DNA of 64,000 bases from an uncultured Collinsella sp. (GCA_900540845.1 UQHS01000009.1:1-64000), one strand, 5' to 3'. Numbered from the stretch's first letter, positions 43,027 through 52,663 are shown. Notes: a model not told the origin generated them from the letters alone. Program-made: numbers and translations.

Positions 43027-45306
43027 ATGACCAATCGCACAAACGATTGCGCACGGGGCCCCGTCGTCCTCCTCGCCGAGGGCGACGGGTCTGGCGCAGG
43101 AAACGGACGCCCGAAGCCGCCTCAGGGTGCGCCCGGCGCGCAGGGGCCCAACGGTGCCAAGGGGGGCAAACCCGCGGGTCCGGGCCGCCCCGGTGATTCC
43201 AACCGCACAAGCATGATCTACCTGGCGTTCGCCCTCATCCTCATGGGATACCTGTTTTGGAACATGGGCGGAGGCCTCGCGGGGCAAAACCACCCTGACA
43301 AGCTTGCGACCAGCGAGTTCGTCGCCGCTGTTGAGTCCGATCGCGTGGACGAGGCCACGTACACGGTGCTCAACGGCACGGTGAACGGCACCTATTGGCC
43401 CCGCGGGGAGAAGAAAACCGAGACTAACCTCGAGGACTTCACCTCGACATACGTTGGGTCCGACTCCCTGTCCGAGTTGATGGCCGAGCACCCCAAGACC
43501 ACCTACAAGGTCGACACCAAAGACCCCGATGCGCTGCTCAACATGCTGATGGCGATTTTGCCCACCGCGGTGATCATCATCGTGATGATGTACTTCATGC
43601 GTCAGATGATGGGCGCCAACAACAAGGCCATGCAGTTTGGCAAGACCAACGCCCAGACAAACGAGGCCACCCGTCCCAAGGTCAAGTTCAAGGACGTCGC
43701 GGGTATCGATGAGGCTGTTGAGGAGCTCGAGGAGGTGCGCGACTTCCTGGCGGACCCCGAGCGGTTCCGCAAGCTCGGCGCCAAGATCCCGCGCGGCGTG
43801 CTGCTCGTCGGGCCTCCCGGCACGGGTAAAACCCTGCTTGCCAAGGCTGTTGCGGGCGAGGCGGGCGTCCCGTTCTTCACGATTTCCGGCTCCGAGTTCG
43901 TCGAGATGTTCGTGGGCGTGGGCGCTTCCCGCGTGCGCGACCTGTTCAAGAACGCGAAGGACCAGGCCCCCTCGATCATCTTCATCGATGAGATCGACGC
44001 GGTCGGTCGCCAGCGCGGCGCCGGCCTCGGTGGCGGTCACGACGAGCGCGAACAGACGCTCAACCAGCTGCTCGTCGAGATGGACGGTTTCGAGGACTCC
44101 GAGAGCGTCATCCTCATCGCCGCCACCAACCACCCCGACGTCCTCGACCCGGCGCTGCTGCGCCCCGGCCGTTTTGACCGCCAGATCACGGTCGACCGCC
44201 CCGACGTGCGCGGCCGCGAGCAGATCCTGCGCGTGCACGCTGCGAACAAGCCGCTCGATACCGACGTCAGCTTTGAGAAGATCGCGCAGCTCACCGTTGG
44301 ATTTGCCGGTGCCGACCTCGCGAACCTGCTCAATGAGGCCGCGCTGCTTACCGCGCGCCGTGGTCGCTCGCTGATCTCCATGGACGAGATCGAGGAGTCT
44401 ATGGAGCGCGTGATGGCCGGCCCTCAGCGCAAGAGCCGCGTGATGAACGAAAAGGAGCGCACCACCATCGCGTACCACGAGTCCGGCCATGCCCTGGTGG
44501 GACACGTGCTCGACAACGCCGACCCGGTGCACAAGATCTCGATTATCAGCCGTGGTCAGGCGCTCGGGTACACCATGCAGCTGCCCGCTGAGGACCATTT
44601 CCTCAAGACGCGCGGCGAGATGCTCGACGAGCTCGCCGTCTTTTTGGGTGGCCGCGTCGCCGAGGAACTCATGTGCCACGACATCACGTCGGGCGCCAGC
44701 AACGACCTCGAGCGTGCCACCAAGCTTGCCCGCGAGATGGTCACGCGCCTCGGCATGAGCGACGAGCTTGGCACTCAGGTGTTTGGCGAGGCTCAGCATC
44801 AGGTGTTTTTGGGGCGCGACTACGCCGACCACCAGGATTATTCCGAGGAGACCGCCCGTCGCATCGACGCCGAGGTGCAGCGCATCATGCGCGAGGCACA
44901 TGCGCGCGCGGAGGAAGTATTGTCCGCCCGCCGCGATCAGCTCGACCTGATGGCCCGCGTGCTGCTCGAGCGTGAGACCGTCGAGGGCGACGCCGTCCAG
45001 GCCCTGCTCGACGACGAGTGGGATGCGTATCTCGAGCGCGAGGGGGATATCGCCGCTGCCAAGGAGGCCCGCAACGAGGCGGCCGCCAACGGCGCGGACC
45101 CCGCGGTCGTGGACGCCGAGCGCGCCCGCCGCGCCAAGCCGCGCCAGAGCGACGAGGAGATCGCCGCCGAGGCCGCCGCATTTGCCCAGGCCGCGCTTGC
45201 GGGCGATGCCGTGCGCGATTCGCTGGCTCCCGCGGATGAGCTCGAGTCCCCGACTGCGTCCTCGGACGCCGCCGACGCGAGCGACGCTCCTGCCCGGGAG
45301 TCGTAA
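43027..45306 (+). CDS. ftsH: ATP-dependent zinc metalloprotease FtsH
   Basis: This 759-residue membrane AAA protease has an N-terminal Gly/Pro-rich extension, a first membrane segment about residues 62-80, an extracytoplasmic domain and a second segment about 175-197. Walker A is GPPGTGKT at 262-269, Walker B FIDEID, and the second region of homology follows. The zinc site is H484-E485-x-x-H488 (HESGH). It degrades misfolded membrane proteins and unstable regulators. The C-terminal tail (about 630-759) is long, Ala/Glu/Asp-rich and probably disordered, longer than in model species. The start is coupled to hpt. Confidence 0.97.
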   Translation: MTNRTNDCARGPVVLLAEGDGSGAGNGRPKPPQGAPGAQGPNGAKGGKPAGPGRPGDSNRTSMIYLAFALILMGYLFWNMGGGLAGQNHPDKLATSEFVAAVESDRVDEATYTVLNGTVNGTYWPRGEKKTETNLEDFTSTYVGSDSLSELMAEHPKTTYKVDTKDPDALLNMLMAILPTAVIIIVMMYFMRQMMGANNKAMQFGKTNAQTNEATRPKVKFKDVAGIDEAVEELEEVRDFLADPERFRKLGAKIPRGVLLVGPPGTGKTLLAKAVAGEAGVPFFTISGSEFVEMFVGVGASRVRDLFKNAKDQAPSIIFIDEIDAVGRQRGAGLGGGHDEREQTLNQLLVEMDGFEDSESVILIAATNHPDVLDPALLRPGRFDRQITVDRPDVRGREQILRVHAANKPLDTDVSFEKIAQLTVGFAGADLANLLNEAALLTARRGRSLISMDEIEESMERVMAGPQRKSRVMNEKERTTIAYHESGHALVGHVLDNADPVHKISIISRGQALGYTMQLPAEDHFLKTRGEMLDELAVFLGGRVAEELMCHDITSGASNDLERATKLAREMVTRLGMSDELGTQVFGEAQHQVFLGRDYADHQDYSEETARRIDAEVQRIMREAHARAEEVLSARRDQLDLMARVLLERETVEGDAVQALLDDEWDAYLEREGDIAAAKEARNEAAANGADPAVVDAERARRAKPRQSDEEIAAEAAAFAQAALAGDAVRDSLAPADELESPTASSDAADASDAPARES

Positions 45307-45332
45307 CCGCCGTTGCCGAGGAAGACCGAAGC

Positions 45333-45389
45333 ATTGCCTATGGAAATCTGCCGTTTGCAGGTGCAAATTGGGAGAAATCCATAGGCAAT
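45333..45389. repeat. Inverted repeat downstream of ftsH
   Basis: attgcctatgga at 45333-45344 pairs perfectly with tccataggcaat at 45378-45389. The interior holds tttgca-gg-tgcaaa. TTTCTTTG follows, so it may serve as the ftsH terminator. Its form (12-bp arms, folded interior) is like the other intergenic inverted repeats of the window. Confidence 0.7.
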
Positions 45390-45408
45390 TTCTTTGAGGG
45401 GGGGCCGT

Positions 45409-46227
45409 ATGGCCGGATTCATCTTGCGCGCCAAGGAGGCCATGCGCCGCAAACGCAAAGACGAGCCGCTTGTGTTCTACCTGTACTTCATCTTGCGTGC
45501 GCTGGTTCTCATCACGCTGGTGCGCGCCGCGTTTTTGGGCCACTACGAGCACATGATGCTGTGCGTGCTCACGCTCGTGCTGTTGCTGGTGCCATCCTTC
45601 ATGGAGCACACGCTCGATATCGACCTGCCCGACCTGCTCGAGTCGGTCATCCTGGTGTTCATCTTCGCCGCCGAGATCCTCGGCGAGATCGACGCCTTCT
45701 ACATCCGCATCCCGTTTTGGGACACGATTTTGCACACGACGTGGGGGTTTCTCTGCGCGGGGATCGGCTTTGCCCTGTTTGACATCCTCAACCGCAGCGA
45801 GGAGACGAGCATTAACCTGACGCCGCTGTACATGGCCGTCTCCGCGGTCGCGTTTTCTATGTGCATCGGCGCCTGTTGGGAGATTTTCGAGTACTTCGCC
45901 GACTGCTTCATTGCCGTCGACATGCAAAAGGACACGCTGGTCACGGCCATCAACACGGTGTGGCTCGACCCGACAAACTCCAATATCACCATCCCGGTGA
46001 AAGACATCGCCTCGACCAACATCATGCTTGCCTCGGGTGGGGTCATCGTCATTCCCGGGGGATACCTCGATATCGGCATTCACGACACCATGGCCGATCT
46101 CATCGTGAACCTCATCGGCGCCCTCGTCTTCGCGGTGCTGGGGTTCGCCTACGTCAAGGCGCGCGACAACAATTCGTTCGCTGCCCGCTTCATTCCTCGC
46201 GTTCGCAAGCATCCGCGCACATCGTAG
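45409..46227 (+). CDS. Polytopic membrane protein (DUF2238/YjdF-like)
   Basis: This 272-residue protein has about seven membrane segments. Conserved-looking blocks are FYIRIPFWDTILHTTWGFLC, GACWEIFEYFAD, and LDIGIHDTMADLIVNLIGAL near the end. These resemble the DUF2238/YjdF group of integral membrane proteins, whose function is not established. Acidic and His residues sit inside or next to membrane helices (WDTILH, HDTMADL), which could bind a metal or lipid headgroup. GGGGGG stands upstream of the ATG. Independent of ftsH judging from the hairpin between. Confidence 0.72.
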   Translation: MAGFILRAKEAMRRKRKDEPLVFYLYFILRALVLITLVRAAFLGHYEHMMLCVLTLVLLLVPSFMEHTLDIDLPDLLESVILVFIFAAEILGEIDAFYIRIPFWDTILHTTWGFLCAGIGFALFDILNRSEETSINLTPLYMAVSAVAFSMCIGACWEIFEYFADCFIAVDMQKDTLVTAINTVWLDPTNSNITIPVKDIASTNIMLASGGVIVIPGGYLDIGIHDTMADLIVNLIGALVFAVLGFAYVKARDNNSFAARFIPRVRKHPRTS

Positions 46228-46352
46228 GGCGCCGCCGGCCGCTGGGCGGCGTGTTCGAGCGTTTCGGCTCTGTGACAGGGCTGCCGGTGCGGCTTGAGCG
46301 CTCACTTCGCGGGTATCATGTGCGTACTGCACGGACAACCAGGGGAGGGCGC

Positions 46353-47534
46353 ATGATAAACGAGAGCATGTACGCATATGGGGCTGCGAGTTCGAAGATT
46401 CGGGAGATCTTCGCGTACGCCTGCGAGCGCAAAGCCCGTATCGGAGCCGAGAACGTGTTCGATTTCAGTCTGGGCAACCCGAGCATTCCGGCTCCGGAGG
46501 CCGTGCGCGCGTCCATCGAGCGCTCGCTTGCCGAGTTAGCCCCCGAAGAACTGCACGGCTATACGCCCGCGCCTGGTCTGCCCGAGGTCCGCGCGGCGGT
46601 GGCGGGCTCGATCAACCGCCGCTTTGGGACGGCCTACGACGCGAGCCGCGTGTTCATGACGGTGGGTGCCGCCGCGTCGATATCGTGCACACTGCGCGCC
46701 CTCACCAGCCCTGGGGACGAAGTCATTGTGATCTCGCCGTATTTTCCCGAGTACAAAGTATGGATCGAGACATGCGGCTGCGCGTGCGTCGAGGCGCCCG
46801 CGAAGCCCTATACCTTTAGGCTGTCGGTCGGCAGCATCACGAAGGCTATCACTCCTCGAACGGCCGCCATCATCGTCAATTCGCCCAACAACCCGACGGG
46901 CGCCGTGTACGCGCGTGAGGTCCTCGAGCGTCTGGCAAATTGCCTGGACGAGGTCAACCGTACGCGCGAGCAGCCGATTTTCATCATTTCCGACGAGCCC
47001 TACCGGGAGCTCACGTACGGCGCCGAGGTTCCGTGGCTGCCGGAAATCTACCCACATACGGTGGTGTGCTACTCCTATTCGAAGTCGCTTTCGCTGCCCG
47101 GCGAGCGTGTTGGATGGGTGCTCGTGCCCGATTCGTGCTATGAGGGCGACCGCGCGATGGCGGCCGTTGCCGGTTCCGCCCGCGCACTGGGTTTTGTGTG
47201 CGCTCCTGCCCTATTCCAGCGTGTGGTGGCCGATTGCGTGGACGAGCCCTGCAACATCGAGGCCTACGACCGTAACCGCCGCACACTGATGTACGGGCTG
47301 GGCGAGATGGGCTACTCGCTGGTCGAGCCGCAGGGGGCGTTCTACCTGTGGGTAAAGGCGCTCGAGCCCGACGCCGAGGCGTTTTGCGAGCGCGCTCGTC
47401 GCTTTGAGCTGCTTCCCGTCCCATCGGACAGCTTTGGCGTGCCGGGCTGGGTGCGCGTGGGCTACTGTGTAGACCATGCCACTATCGAACGCTCGCTGCC
47501 CGCTTGGCAGGCGCTCATGGACTCGTATCGATAG
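46353..47534 (+). CDS. PLP-dependent aminotransferase (class I/II)
   Basis: The ATG at 46353 (GGGGAGGG upstream) gives 393 residues. It has fold-type I features: PGLPEVRAAVAGSINRRFG, NSPNNPTGAVY, the ISDEPYRELTY aspartate segment, and the PLP lysine Lys244 in YSYSKSLSLPGERVGW. The Arg of GWVRVGYC binds the substrate carboxylate. It is related to aspartate/aromatic aminotransferases (subgroup I). The specific amino donor is not evident. It stands alone between a membrane protein and a PHP-domain gene. Confidence 0.92.
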   Translation: MINESMYAYGAASSKIREIFAYACERKARIGAENVFDFSLGNPSIPAPEAVRASIERSLAELAPEELHGYTPAPGLPEVRAAVAGSINRRFGTAYDASRVFMTVGAAASISCTLRALTSPGDEVIVISPYFPEYKVWIETCGCACVEAPAKPYTFRLSVGSITKAITPRTAAIIVNSPNNPTGAVYAREVLERLANCLDEVNRTREQPIFIISDEPYRELTYGAEVPWLPEIYPHTVVCYSYSKSLSLPGERVGWVLVPDSCYEGDRAMAAVAGSARALGFVCAPALFQRVVADCVDEPCNIEAYDRNRRTLMYGLGEMGYSLVEPQGAFYLWVKALEPDAEAFCERARRFELLPVPSDSFGVPGWVRVGYCVDHATIERSLPAWQALMDSYR

Positions 47535-47671
47535 GGTGCCATCGATAGGGCTCCCGTGCCTTCGCGCGTCTGCCCATCGGTGATATCTGCGCTGGTTTCG
47601 TTTGCCTGCGGTCCGGTCGGGCCGCGCGGCTATCATGGAGAGCATCGAATATATAAGGAAGGCGGTCCGTC

Positions 47672-48478
47672 ATGGCATACCGTATATTGGGCGACGTCCA
47701 CACGCACACAATCAGCTCGCGTCATGCCTATTCGACCATCCAGGAGAATGTCCGCGCCGCGGCCGAGGCGGGTCTCGAGGTCTTGGGCTCTACCGACCAT
47801 CTGAGCTGCATGCTCTTCCCCGAGCAGCACTTGCGGAACTTCCAGCATTTTCTCAATACCGTTATCTGGCCGCGCACATGGGATGGCGTGACGCTCCTGC
47901 GCGGGTGTGAGGCCGACATTGTGGGGCTCGACGGCTCCCTGTTTGGCCAGGACATCGTGTGCACGCATTCCATCACGGGCCATGCCCTGCGACGCGAGAG
48001 CACGCTGTTCGATCGCGTAGTGGAGTCTTGCGATTACGTGATCGCAAGCGTGCATAACCCCGAGATCGCTGACGGCGCGTCCATGGGGGAGATCACCGAC
48101 ATGTATGTGGCGGCGCTCGAGCATCCGCGCGTGTTCATCTTGGGCCATACGGGGCGAAGCGGTTTGCCCTACGACCTCGACACGGTGATCGCCTGCGCCA
48201 AGGAGCACCATAAGCTCATCGAGATCAACGAGCATTCGCTGCAGAGCTCGGGGGCGCATCATCAGCGGTGCCGGGAGATCGCCGAGAAATGCGCGGAGCT
48301 GGGGGTTGGAATCACGGTGTCCTCCGATGCCCATATCGCGCCGCAAATCGGCATGTTCGACGCCGCGACGCGCATGCTTGAGGAGATCCATTTCCCCGAG
48401 GAGCTCATCATGAATCGCGGGCGCGAGCCGTTCCTGTGTGAGCTCGCGGCTTCGGGCGTATGCGCTGAGCTGCACTAA
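47672..48478 (+). CDS. PHP-domain phosphoesterase (YcdX-like)
   Basis: This 268-residue protein has the four PHP motifs: GDVHTHTISSRHAY at the N-terminus, GSTDHLS, LIEINEHSLQS and VSSDAHIAPQIGMFD. These supply the His/Asp/Glu ligands for a trinuclear metal centre. The family hydrolyses phosphate esters; YcdX members act on small phosphorylated compounds. No DNA polymerase domain is attached. AAGGAAGG is upstream. A short hairpin follows the stop near 48489-48510 (accct...agggt) and may terminate transcription. Confidence 0.9.
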   Translation: MAYRILGDVHTHTISSRHAYSTIQENVRAAAEAGLEVLGSTDHLSCMLFPEQHLRNFQHFLNTVIWPRTWDGVTLLRGCEADIVGLDGSLFGQDIVCTHSITGHALRRESTLFDRVVESCDYVIASVHNPEIADGASMGEITDMYVAALEHPRVFILGHTGRSGLPYDLDTVIACAKEHHKLIEINEHSLQSSGAHHQRCREIAEKCAELGVGITVSSDAHIAPQIGMFDAATRMLEEIHFPEELIMNRGREPFLCELAASGVCAELH

Positions 48479-48582
48479 ATTCCAAACACCCTCACGATTT
48501 CGTAAGGGTTTCGTCACAATTCCCGTCGGCCTACCTGTTATTCTGAGCGGCATGGAAAAGGCGCGACGAGAGGGGGCGTACC

Positions 48583-49944
48583 TTGAAAAAGCTGATGCGC
48601 CGTCTGCCCACCGCCATACTCTGCATCGTCGTCGCGGAGTCGTTTTTCGCTTCGGGTCGTTTGGCGGCGCGGTACATGCACGCGTTGACGGAGGACGATT
48701 CCTATGCGAACCCCGTGGTGCCTTCCGCCCATGCCGAGCAGGTATCTATCTTTTCCCGCATCGAGCGGGTGCTCACCTATACGAGCCTCGACGCGCCCGA
48801 TGAAGGTGAGGCTCTCGCCCATGTCGTGTGGGACGATGCGTGGTTTGGCCAAGATGACACGGTCTACAATCACGAGCTCGCGAGGACGGCATCCGTTCTC
48901 GCCGCGCTCGCATATTCGGAGTCGGGCTATTACCAGTCTTCGGGAGACCATCCGCCCTACATGGAAAACGCCTTGTCTGAGCTGGGTTTCTCTGAGGTTG
49001 ACACCGAGGCGTATCGGTTTCGCAGCCAAGTGGTGGACGAGGTGCTCAACCTGGTGACGAGCGATACCGATGTGGTTGCCTACACGGTCGCGCGCAAGCG
49101 CGTATACGAGCACGGAGCCTCCGCCTCTTCGGGGGCTGCGGCTCAGGTTGAGGCCGAGGGTGTTCTCGGGGAAGGTGACGGCGCGGACGTGGCTTCCGCC
49201 CGCGATATCATCTTCGTGAGCGTGCGCGGAAGCTATGGCTCGGAATGGCTGAGCAACCTCGACCTTTCGCGCGACGAGGGCGGCGACCATGGTGGGTACG
49301 TGCGCGCCGCGCATGAAATCGCGGAGCAATTGAGCACGTGGATCGCCTCATCGCGTCTGGACGGCGCGAACGTCTCGGTGCTGCTCGTCGGCCATAGTCG
49401 CGGTGGAGCGGTGGCCAATCTCGTCGCGGCGGAGCTCGACGATATGCGCGCCTCGGTGCCCACTTCGATTGACCAGGTGTATGCGTACACGTTCGCATCG
49501 CCTGCGACGACGCTCAACCCCGAAGCCCGCGATGCGCGTTACGACAACATCTTCAACATCGCAAATCCGGCCGATATCATGCCGAGCCTGCCCTTGCGCT
49601 CGTGGGGATACGAGCGCTACGGCATCGACCTTGAGCTGCCGATCGACGGCAGCGCGGGTTTTGACGATTTGGATGCCCGGATGCGTGCCATGTACGAGGA
49701 CACGGTGGGCGTGGCGTGCGCCGCCGACGGAAGCGACGCTCATGTGGTCGAGGCGGTCGTGTCCGATATCGCCTCGCAGATCTCCTCGGTCGAGGAGCTC
49801 GTGACGCCGCAGGGCGCCCTGGAGGTCGTGCGGTCGCTCGCCTTGCACGTGAACCCCGTGCGGATCTTGTATAGCCATTATCCGAGTACGTACATCAGCT
49901 GGATGCAGGTGCTTGACGAGGCCGACGTGCAGCGCTGCGTGTAG
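48583..49944 (+). CDS. Secreted class-3-type lipase-like protein
   Basis: This 453-residue protein starts at TTG with GAGGGGG upstream; an ATG at 48594 is a less likely alternative. The N-terminus is basic and then hydrophobic (about residues 5-28), a signal peptide or anchor. Residues about 200-345 form the alpha/beta-hydrolase core: VSVRGSYGSEW, the nucleophile Ser272 in VGHSRGGAVAN, YAYTFASPATTLNP, and an Asp in NIANPADIMPSLPL. His is expected in the C-terminal SHYPSTY region. The pattern is that of lipase class 3 (fungal type). The substrate is unknown. Confidence 0.85.
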   Translation: MKKLMRRLPTAILCIVVAESFFASGRLAARYMHALTEDDSYANPVVPSAHAEQVSIFSRIERVLTYTSLDAPDEGEALAHVVWDDAWFGQDDTVYNHELARTASVLAALAYSESGYYQSSGDHPPYMENALSELGFSEVDTEAYRFRSQVVDEVLNLVTSDTDVVAYTVARKRVYEHGASASSGAAAQVEAEGVLGEGDGADVASARDIIFVSVRGSYGSEWLSNLDLSRDEGGDHGGYVRAAHEIAEQLSTWIASSRLDGANVSVLLVGHSRGGAVANLVAAELDDMRASVPTSIDQVYAYTFASPATTLNPEARDARYDNIFNIANPADIMPSLPLRSWGYERYGIDLELPIDGSAGFDDLDARMRAMYEDTVGVACAADGSDAHVVEAVVSDIASQISSVEELVTPQGALEVVRSLALHVNPVRILYSHYPSTYISWMQVLDEADVQRCV

Positions 49945-50012
49945 CACGGAGTTTGAGGTTTGGCTACGGGCGGCGGCGCAGTGCAGGGCAGCGGAGCGTT
50001 GTGGATCCCCGA

Positions 50013-51278
50013 TTACGGGCAGCGGCGCAGCGCCGCGATCATCTCTGTATGCGAGGTGTGCGGGAAAAGGTCTACGGGCACAAGAGTCGTCACGTCGTAG
50101 CCCTCATGCGCAAACAGCTCGAGGTCGCGCGCCTGCGTTGTGGGGTTGCAGCTGATGTAGACGACGGTGCGCGGTCCCAGGGTCGCCGCCGCGCGAATGA
50201 ATTCCGGCGTGGACCCGGCGCGCGGGGGATCCATGATGAGGATGTCGACCGTCTCGTTTGCCTCTGCGGCTTCGAGCATGTACTCAGTGGCATCGCGCGC
50301 GATGAAGCGAGAGACGGAGTCGAGGCCGTTGAGGGCCGCGTTGCGCTTGGCGTCGCGGATGCCCTCGGCGTTGCGCTCCACACCGATGAGGTCGATGTCG
50401 ATGCCGGCCTCGCGCGCCTTCGCCGCGGCGCATAGCCCAATCGTGCCGCTGCCGCAGTATGTGTCGAGTAGCACGTCGTTGCTTCGAAGTTCGGCGGCTT
50501 CGATGGCGCGGGCGTAGAGCACCTCGGTTTGCTCGGGGTTGACCTGGTAAAACGAAACGGGGGAGATCTCGAACGTGCACCCGAGCAGCTGATCGCGCAT
50601 ACGGTCGCGGCCGGCGATGATGCTCGTCTCGCCGCCGAGGATGGCGTTGGTGACGCGCGGGTTGACGTTGTGGGCAACGGTGACGATCTTGGGGTGCGCC
50701 TGCATGAGGCGATGCGCGAGCTCATCGAGGTGGGCGACGTCGCGGCCGCGCGTTACCAGGGTGATCATGCACTCGCCCGTGCGCCATCCGGTGCGAAGGA
50801 TCGCGTAGCGCAGCTCTCCGCGCCGGCGGTCTTCGTCGTAGGCCGGGATGCCGAGCTCCGTCGCGAAGGATGCAACCTCGTTGAGGATTTCGCGTGCTCC
50901 CGGGGCCTCCACGGCGCAGGTGGGACATGCGACGATATCGTGCGTGCCGCGTGCGAAAAAGCCCCCGACGACCTCGCCCTCGGGGCCGGGTGCAAACGGC
51001 GTCGCCGCCTTGTGGCGAAACCCGCGCGGGGAGCGCGTGGGTGTGCAGGTCTCGATGGCTGACGCGCCGGCGCCGACGGCGTGCGTACCCATGCCGACGA
51101 CGGCCTCAACCGCGACATCCCAGCCAAAACGTTCGATAAGGGGCGTGTAGAGCTCGACCATGGCGGCGTGCTTGCGTGCAAGTTGCTTGCGATACGGCAG
51201 ACCGAGCCACTCGCACCCTCCGCATTCATGCATGATGGGGCAGGGTGCTCCAGAGTCCTTTTTGAGTGCTTTGCGCAT
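50013..51278 (-). CDS. 23S rRNA (uracil-5-)-methyltransferase, RumA/RlmD family
   Basis: This 421-residue protein begins almost directly with the iron-sulfur Cys set (C13-x5-C19-x2-C22 in CPIMHECGGC) and has a later Cys pair in VACPTCAV. The TRAM RNA-binding domain that often precedes this set is missing. The methyltransferase domain has DTYCGSGTIGLCAA (SAM binding), DPPRAGSTPEF and the catalytic Cys in YISCNPTTQARDL. It makes m5U in 23S rRNA (or tRNA). The position methylated cannot be told from sequence. Downstream of it lies the lipase-like gene in the opposite direction. Confidence 0.92.
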   Translation of the reverse strand: MRKALKKDSGAPCPIMHECGGCEWLGLPYRKQLARKHAAMVELYTPLIERFGWDVAVEAVVGMGTHAVGAGASAIETCTPTRSPRGFRHKAATPFAPGPEGEVVGGFFARGTHDIVACPTCAVEAPGAREILNEVASFATELGIPAYDEDRRRGELRYAILRTGWRTGECMITLVTRGRDVAHLDELAHRLMQAHPKIVTVAHNVNPRVTNAILGGETSIIAGRDRMRDQLLGCTFEISPVSFYQVNPEQTEVLYARAIEAAELRSNDVLLDTYCGSGTIGLCAAAKAREAGIDIDLIGVERNAEGIRDAKRNAALNGLDSVSRFIARDATEYMLEAAEANETVDILIMDPPRAGSTPEFIRAAATLGPRTVVYISCNPTTQARDLELFAHEGYDVTTLVPVDLFPHTSHTEMIAALRRCP

Positions 51279-51299
51279 GACGAGATCCGTTCGGAAGCA

Positions 51300-51375
51300 T
51301 GTATAAAATGGGGACAGTCCCCAAATTACACATTGCCCACAATGTGCAACAGGGGGACAGTCCCCATTTTACACA
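51300..51375. repeat. REP-like inverted repeat with ggggacagtcccc cores
   Basis: The outer arms (51300-51322 and 51353-51375, 21 of 23 paired) each contain ggggacagtcccc, itself a near-palindrome. The inner dyad is acattg-ccca-caatgt. Part of it recurs at 1070-1090. It lies upstream of the rRNA methyltransferase start and of the following ABC transporter promoter. Confidence 0.85.
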
Positions 51376-51422
51376 TCCGGCTACGTGGGCCTGTAACAGA
51401 GCGGCAATCTTGGGGACATCCC

Positions 51423-51480
51423 TTGCACTCCATCAAACTAAAGTGTTATTCTTCCAACCGTCGACCACGACACTTTAGTT
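51423..51480 (+). promoter_or_regulatory. Promoter and operator of the amino-acid ABC importer
   Basis: TTGCAC at 51423-51428 and TATTCT at 51447-51452 are 18 nt apart. A perfect 11-bp inverted repeat, aactaaagtgt at 51436-51446 and acactttagtt at 51470-51480, flanks the -10 element. A repressor bound there would block transcription. Confidence 0.55.
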
Positions 51481-51511
51481 AAGTAAAGTATTTACAGGAG
51501 AGAGGTCAACC

Positions 51512-52477
51512 ATGAACACCAAGCTGCAGAACGCAACCCGCGCCGCCACCGATGCTCCCGTCGCCGCCGAGACCGCCGCGCCCGCATTCGGCGTCTCCGC
51601 TGCCCCCGTCCTTGCACGAGGGCTGACGCGCCGCACACTCGTAGCGGGCATGGCGACCGCCGTGCTCTCGCTCGCCCTGCTCGCGGGTTGCGGCGACGCG
51701 CAGGCCGCCAAGAGCGGCTCGGATGCAGGGTCCGCCACCAAGGCCGCTGCTGACACCTCCGCGACCGCCACGGGCAAGCTGATCGTCGGTTTCGACCAGG
51801 CCTATCCGCCCTACGGCTACGTGGGTGACGACGGCGAGTACACGGGCTTCGACCTCGACCTCGCCCAGGCCGTCGCGGAGAAGGAGGGCTGGGACATCGA
51901 GCTCGAACCCATCGACTGGGACGCCAAGGATGCGCTCCTCAACTCCGGCGCCATCAACTGCATCTGGAACGGGTTCACCATGGAGGGGCGTGAGAACGAC
52001 TACACCTTCTCCGACCCGTACATGCTCAACGCTCAGGTTGTCGTCGTGCGCGCCGATAGCGGGATCGAGGACGCCGACGGCCTGGCGGGCAAGACCGTGG
52101 TGACGCAGGTCGACTCCGCTGCCGAGGAGATCCTCAAGGGCGATGCCGCCGACCTCTCGGCAACGTTCGCCACGCTCGACACGATTGGCGAGTACAACAC
52201 GGCGTTCATGCAGCTCGAGTCCGGTGCCGTCGACGCCGTCGCCTGCGACCTCTCCATCGCGCAGTACCAGATGGCCGCCAAGCCCGACGCCTACGTCATG
52301 CTCGACGAGTATCTCTCCGAGGAGAACTACGCGGTCGGCTTCAAGAAGGGCGACACCGCCACGGCCGATGCGGTGACCGCCGCGCTCAAGGCCCTGTATG
52401 AGGACGGCACGGTTGAGCAAATCGCCGCCAAGTACGCCGACCAGGGGTTGACGTTCGAGAATTGGCAGCTGAAGTAA
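51512..52477 (+). CDS. Amino-acid ABC transporter, substrate-binding lipoprotein
   Basis: This 321-residue protein has an extended N-terminus, then RRTLVAG and a hydrophobic stretch ending in lipobox LAGCG (about residues 50-62). The mature protein (FDQAYPPYGYVGDDGEYTGF, GFTMEGRENDYTFSDPYM, GKTVVTQVDSAAEEIL) is of the family-3 polar amino-acid type. It is closest in appearance to cystine-, glutamine- or histidine-binding proteins. It captures substrate outside the membrane and delivers it to the permease encoded 186 bp downstream. The gene is preceded by GGAGAGAGG. Substrate is unassigned. Confidence 0.93.
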   Translation: MNTKLQNATRAATDAPVAAETAAPAFGVSAAPVLARGLTRRTLVAGMATAVLSLALLAGCGDAQAAKSGSDAGSATKAAADTSATATGKLIVGFDQAYPPYGYVGDDGEYTGFDLDLAQAVAEKEGWDIELEPIDWDAKDALLNSGAINCIWNGFTMEGRENDYTFSDPYMLNAQVVVVRADSGIEDADGLAGKTVVTQVDSAAEEILKGDAADLSATFATLDTIGEYNTAFMQLESGAVDAVACDLSIAQYQMAAKPDAYVMLDEYLSEENYAVGFKKGDTATADAVTAALKALYEDGTVEQIAAKYADQGLTFENWQLK

Positions 52478-52663
52478 ACAAAGCACGGAGCCGTCCTCCC
52501 AAAGGCCCCGCTTCCGACCGAGCTCATAGGTCAGCGCGCACCGATGCGCCGCGCCTGTGCGCCCGGTCGGATCGGGGCGTTTGGGGCTGGCTTCATGGTA
52601 GGGTTGGAGGGCGCCCGCCGAGCGGCGGGTCGTTCACACTGCGGGAATAGACCAGGAGACATC

